The position numbers were made by a program, and so were the translations under genes. DNA of 6,926 bases, taken from Deltaproteobacteria bacterium. Lineage in GTDB: Bacteria; Desulfobacterota; Syntrophia; Syntrophales; UBA2210. The notes under the pieces are model-generated. The model was not told the DNA's origin and did not search any database. It worked only from the letters and a program-made list of their open reading frames with translations. This document shows positions 5,162 through 6,926 of the stretch, piece after piece. The stretch covers positions 1 to 6,926 of the forward strand of contig JAUVXT010000136.1 of NCBI GenBank assembly GCA_030603465.1, given 5' to 3'. How positions within the stretch are numbered: the first letter of the stretch is position 1; the number at the start of each line of letters is the position of its first letter.

Positions 5162-5941
5162 CTATTTTAATCTCTCCGCCTTTTCAAGGTCCTCCGATCT
5201 GTCTATGCCCAGGTCGACGGAACCGAACCGGTCATCCTCGGGAAGAATCAGGAGAAATCTGTTGCAGAGGTCAATGTCGGCACTTCCTTCCGCGAGTTCA
5301 AAGTCCAGGATATGTCCCCCCGTTTTCAGGTCCTCGGATATAAAATGAAGATGATAGCCCGGCACGTTGATCCCCTTTACGTAGGGGGGCGACCGGAACC
5401 CGACGATGGTTCCCGTAACATTTTTCAGATCGAAGACGGCCTGGGTTTTCGTCACTTCAACCAGTGGGGGATAGGGTTTGGACTGGGCGGGAACACTTCT
5501 TGTCTTCATAAAACGAAAGGTTCCCCGCACCTTGACGGCAGAAAAGAGATTTTTATTGGAGGCCTCTTCGTCGATTATTTTCTGCAGGGAAGCGAAATCG
5601 GTTCCCGCCGGAAGCTCACGCGTGACATCACTCTCAAAGGGAACGATGGCGGCAAATGGTGTCTTCACGGAGGCGTCGGGACGATAGACCTTTCCGTCGA
5701 CCCTGACCTGATATACGGTGCCGTCAAGGATGATCATTTCGCCGTCAAGCCTGTCGAATGTTCCGATACCAAAATCGCCGTAACGCGTCAGATCGCCGCA
5801 TGTCATGGTCCCGTCATAGGTCCCGGCAAGTATGGCATCGATTGTCGAAACCTGGGTTAACTGATTATGTTGAGTAGCGCATCCTGTGAAAAGTGCCAGC
5901 AGAAAAACGACAAGGATCACGCGCCCTATACATTTTTTCAT
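5162..5941 (-). CDS. budA: Alpha-acetolactate decarboxylase, lipoprotein form
   Basis: The enzyme (EC 4.1.1.5) converts 2-acetolactate to acetoin and CO2 in the butanediol/acetoin pathway. The 259-residue protein shows the family blocks in order: STIDAILAGTYDGTMTCGDL (32-51), GDFGIGTFDRLDGEMIILDG (55-74, E68), KTPFAAIVPF (93-102), PYPPLVEVTKTQAVF (156-170) and GFRSPPYVKGINVPGYHLHF (181-200). The zinc ligands are likely H197, H199 and H210 (TGGH), with R183 in the active site. The first 21 residues are a lipoprotein signal: KK, a hydrophobic run and the lipobox FTGC, with C21 as the lipidated residue. The enzyme should therefore act outside the cytoplasm, tethered to membrane. TAGGAGAA (5949-5956 on the complement) lies 7 nt before the ATG. 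No acetolactate synthase gene is adjacent. Confidence 0.93.
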   Translation of the reverse strand: MKKCIGRVILVVFLLALFTGCATQHNQLTQVSTIDAILAGTYDGTMTCGDLTRYGDFGIGTFDRLDGEMIILDGTVYQVRVDGKVYRPDASVKTPFAAIVPFESDVTRELPAGTDFASLQKIIDEEASNKNLFSAVKVRGTFRFMKTRSVPAQSKPYPPLVEVTKTQAVFDLKNVTGTIVGFRSPPYVKGINVPGYHLHFISEDLKTGGHILDFELAEGSADIDLCNRFLLILPEDDRFGSVDLGIDRSEDLEKAERLK

Positions 5942-5984
5942 ATATAAATTCTCCTATTTCCTGAGCATTCTTTACTTGATTACA

Positions 5985-6021
5985 CGATCAAAAAGCATTC
6001 GTCCCTTTCGCAGTTTGATCG
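5985..6021. promoter_or_regulatory. Inverted repeat upstream of budA
   Basis: CGATCAAA (5985-5992) and TTTGATCG (6014-6021) are perfect 8-bp inverted copies, 21 bp apart, 44-80 bp before the budA start. TTGAT/ATCAA (5976-5980, 5987-5991) forms a tighter overlapping palindrome with a 6-bp centre. A regulator-binding site or a leader hairpin is possible. No clear -35/-10 pair was found, so the role is a guess. Confidence 0.3.
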
Positions 6022-6104
6022 ATCACGGAATCGCACCATCACATTTCTTCCGGCTATCGGTCCCTTCACAGGCGGAATTGTTGCAACGGTAGTGAATGAA
6101 AATA

Positions 6105-6815
6105 TTATTTTTCAATGCTGAGCAACTCAACTTCAAAAATCAGAACTTCGTTCGGACCGATGTCCTGTCCAGCACCCCCTTTTCCATAGGCAAGCTCGGA
6201 GGGAATGAAAAGTTTGTATTTACCCCCCACGTTCATGAGTAGAAGCGCTTCCGTCCATCCTTTAATAACACCCCTAACAGGAAAGGAGGCCGGCTTATTA
6301 CGCTTGTAGGAATTGTCAAATTCGGTGCCGTCGATAGTTGTCCCTCTATAATGGACAGAAACCTGATCGCTGCCTGTGGGAATAGGCCCATCACCCTTCT
6401 TGAGAATGAGATATTGCAGCCCGCTCTTTGTCGTCACGACACCGTCTTTCTTTTTATTATCTCCCAGAAATTTTTTCCCTTCTTCCAGGGTCTCTCTGGC
6501 CGACGATTCATCCTTTTCTTCCTTTTTCTTCCGCAGCTTCTCCGAAAAGTCACTCATGATTTTCTTCGCTTCTTCCTGAGTCACCTTGAGCGGCCTTTCA
6601 TTAAATTTATCCTGCATGCCGGCAACCAAAGCATCAAGAGTAATCTCATTTTTCATCTTTAATAATGATTTTGCTATATTGGTCCCTATAGCATAACTCG
6701 CTTTATCCTTCTCTGTTTCAAGGTTGTCGGCTTTTTCCTTGTTGGCGTTAGTATCACAACCACCGAGGAAAAGAACCAGACTGCTCAACAGCACAAAAAT
6801 AGCAACAGGTTTCAC
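6105..6815 (-). CDS. FKBP-type peptidyl-prolyl cis-trans isomerase, lipoprotein (FkpA/Mip-like)
   Basis: The 236-residue protein catalyses proline isomerisation during protein folding in the envelope. Residues 1-20 form a lipoprotein signal (MKPVAIFVLLSSLVLFLGGC), with C20 the lipidated cysteine. A charged helical FKBP_N dimerisation region (about 37-118, KDKASYAIGTNIAKSL onward) precedes the FKBP_C domain (about 135-234). Ligand-pocket residues visible include Y156 (VHYRG), F166-D167, V183-I184 and W187 (GVIKGW), Y210 (LAYG) and F227. I chose the GTG at 6815 because GAGAGGAG (6821-6828 on the complement) lies 5 nt upstream and the signal peptide then has normal length. An in-frame ATG at 6857 would add 14 residues. 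Position +2 is Asp, which in E. coli favours inner-membrane retention. About 160 bp separate it from budA. Confidence 0.92.
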   Translation of the reverse strand: MKPVAIFVLLSSLVLFLGGCDTNANKEKADNLETEKDKASYAIGTNIAKSLLKMKNEITLDALVAGMQDKFNERPLKVTQEEAKKIMSDFSEKLRKKKEEKDESSARETLEEGKKFLGDNKKKDGVVTTKSGLQYLILKKGDGPIPTGSDQVSVHYRGTTIDGTEFDNSYKRNKPASFPVRGVIKGWTEALLLMNVGGKYKLFIPSELAYGKGGAGQDIGPNEVLIFEVELLSIEK

Positions 6816-6926
6816 AAAAACTCCTCTCTTTGTAGATGTTAATAAACAGCATGACATTTCATCACTCTCCTCACCTTTTTGTCCACCACCGAAAAAATAC
6901 GGCGGAGGGTGTCATGGGAATACAAG

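Noticed and set aside
5312..5860. Plus-strand 182-codon frame opposite budA
   Set aside because: It is the antisense shadow of a clear acetolactate decarboxylase gene and shows no family features of its own.
6880..6920. Terminator upstream of the FKBP gene (CCACCG ... CGGCGG)
   Set aside because: The stem is short with a mismatch, and the A-run lies in the loop rather than as a T-run after the stem. It is too weak to call.

Overview
The window reads as a bacterial chromosome segment, probably from the Desulfobacterota (former Deltaproteobacteria). That placement is an inference. It rests on the mix of an IS1182-like and an IS110-family transposase, a DUF374 acyltransferase, a lipoprotein-type acetolactate decarboxylase and a lipoprotein FKBP. 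No rRNA or other marker gene is present to confirm it.

Layout: (a) 1-30 holds the first ten codons of a minus-strand, IS1182-like transposase that runs off the left edge. (b) 156-230 holds two tandem, imperfect ~39-bp units, each with a palindromic core. (c) 236-1350 looks like a mobile integron gene cassette. It starts at a GTTAGGC recombination site, carries two unrecognised plus-strand genes (307-723 and about 851-1258) and ends in a well-formed attC site (1275-1350). (d) Right after the attC, as the next cassette would, lies a DUF2971 gene (1413-2441) followed by a hairpin terminator. No intact attC follows it. (e) 2509-2891 has no gene I recognise. (f) About 2892-4181 is an IS110-family insertion sequence with its transposase on the minus strand. 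A hairpin-rich leader upstream of the transposase is a good candidate for the element's bridge RNA. (g) 4336-6815 is ordinary minus-strand chromosome: a DUF374 lysophospholipid acyltransferase-like protein, an exported acetolactate decarboxylase (budA) and an FKBP-type peptidyl-prolyl isomerase, each with its own untranslated leader.

The left two-thirds is therefore accessory DNA (integron cassettes and two insertion sequences) next to stable chromosomal envelope or secreted-enzyme genes. No integron integrase is in the window. The attC orientation places any intI/attI to the left, beyond the IS1182-like element, if one exists. Otherwise this is a cluster of cassettes lacking an integrase.

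The observations most worth pursuing are the two-gene cassette of unknown function and the IS110 leader. The leader repeats sequences found at both ends of the element and at the inferred insertion site.
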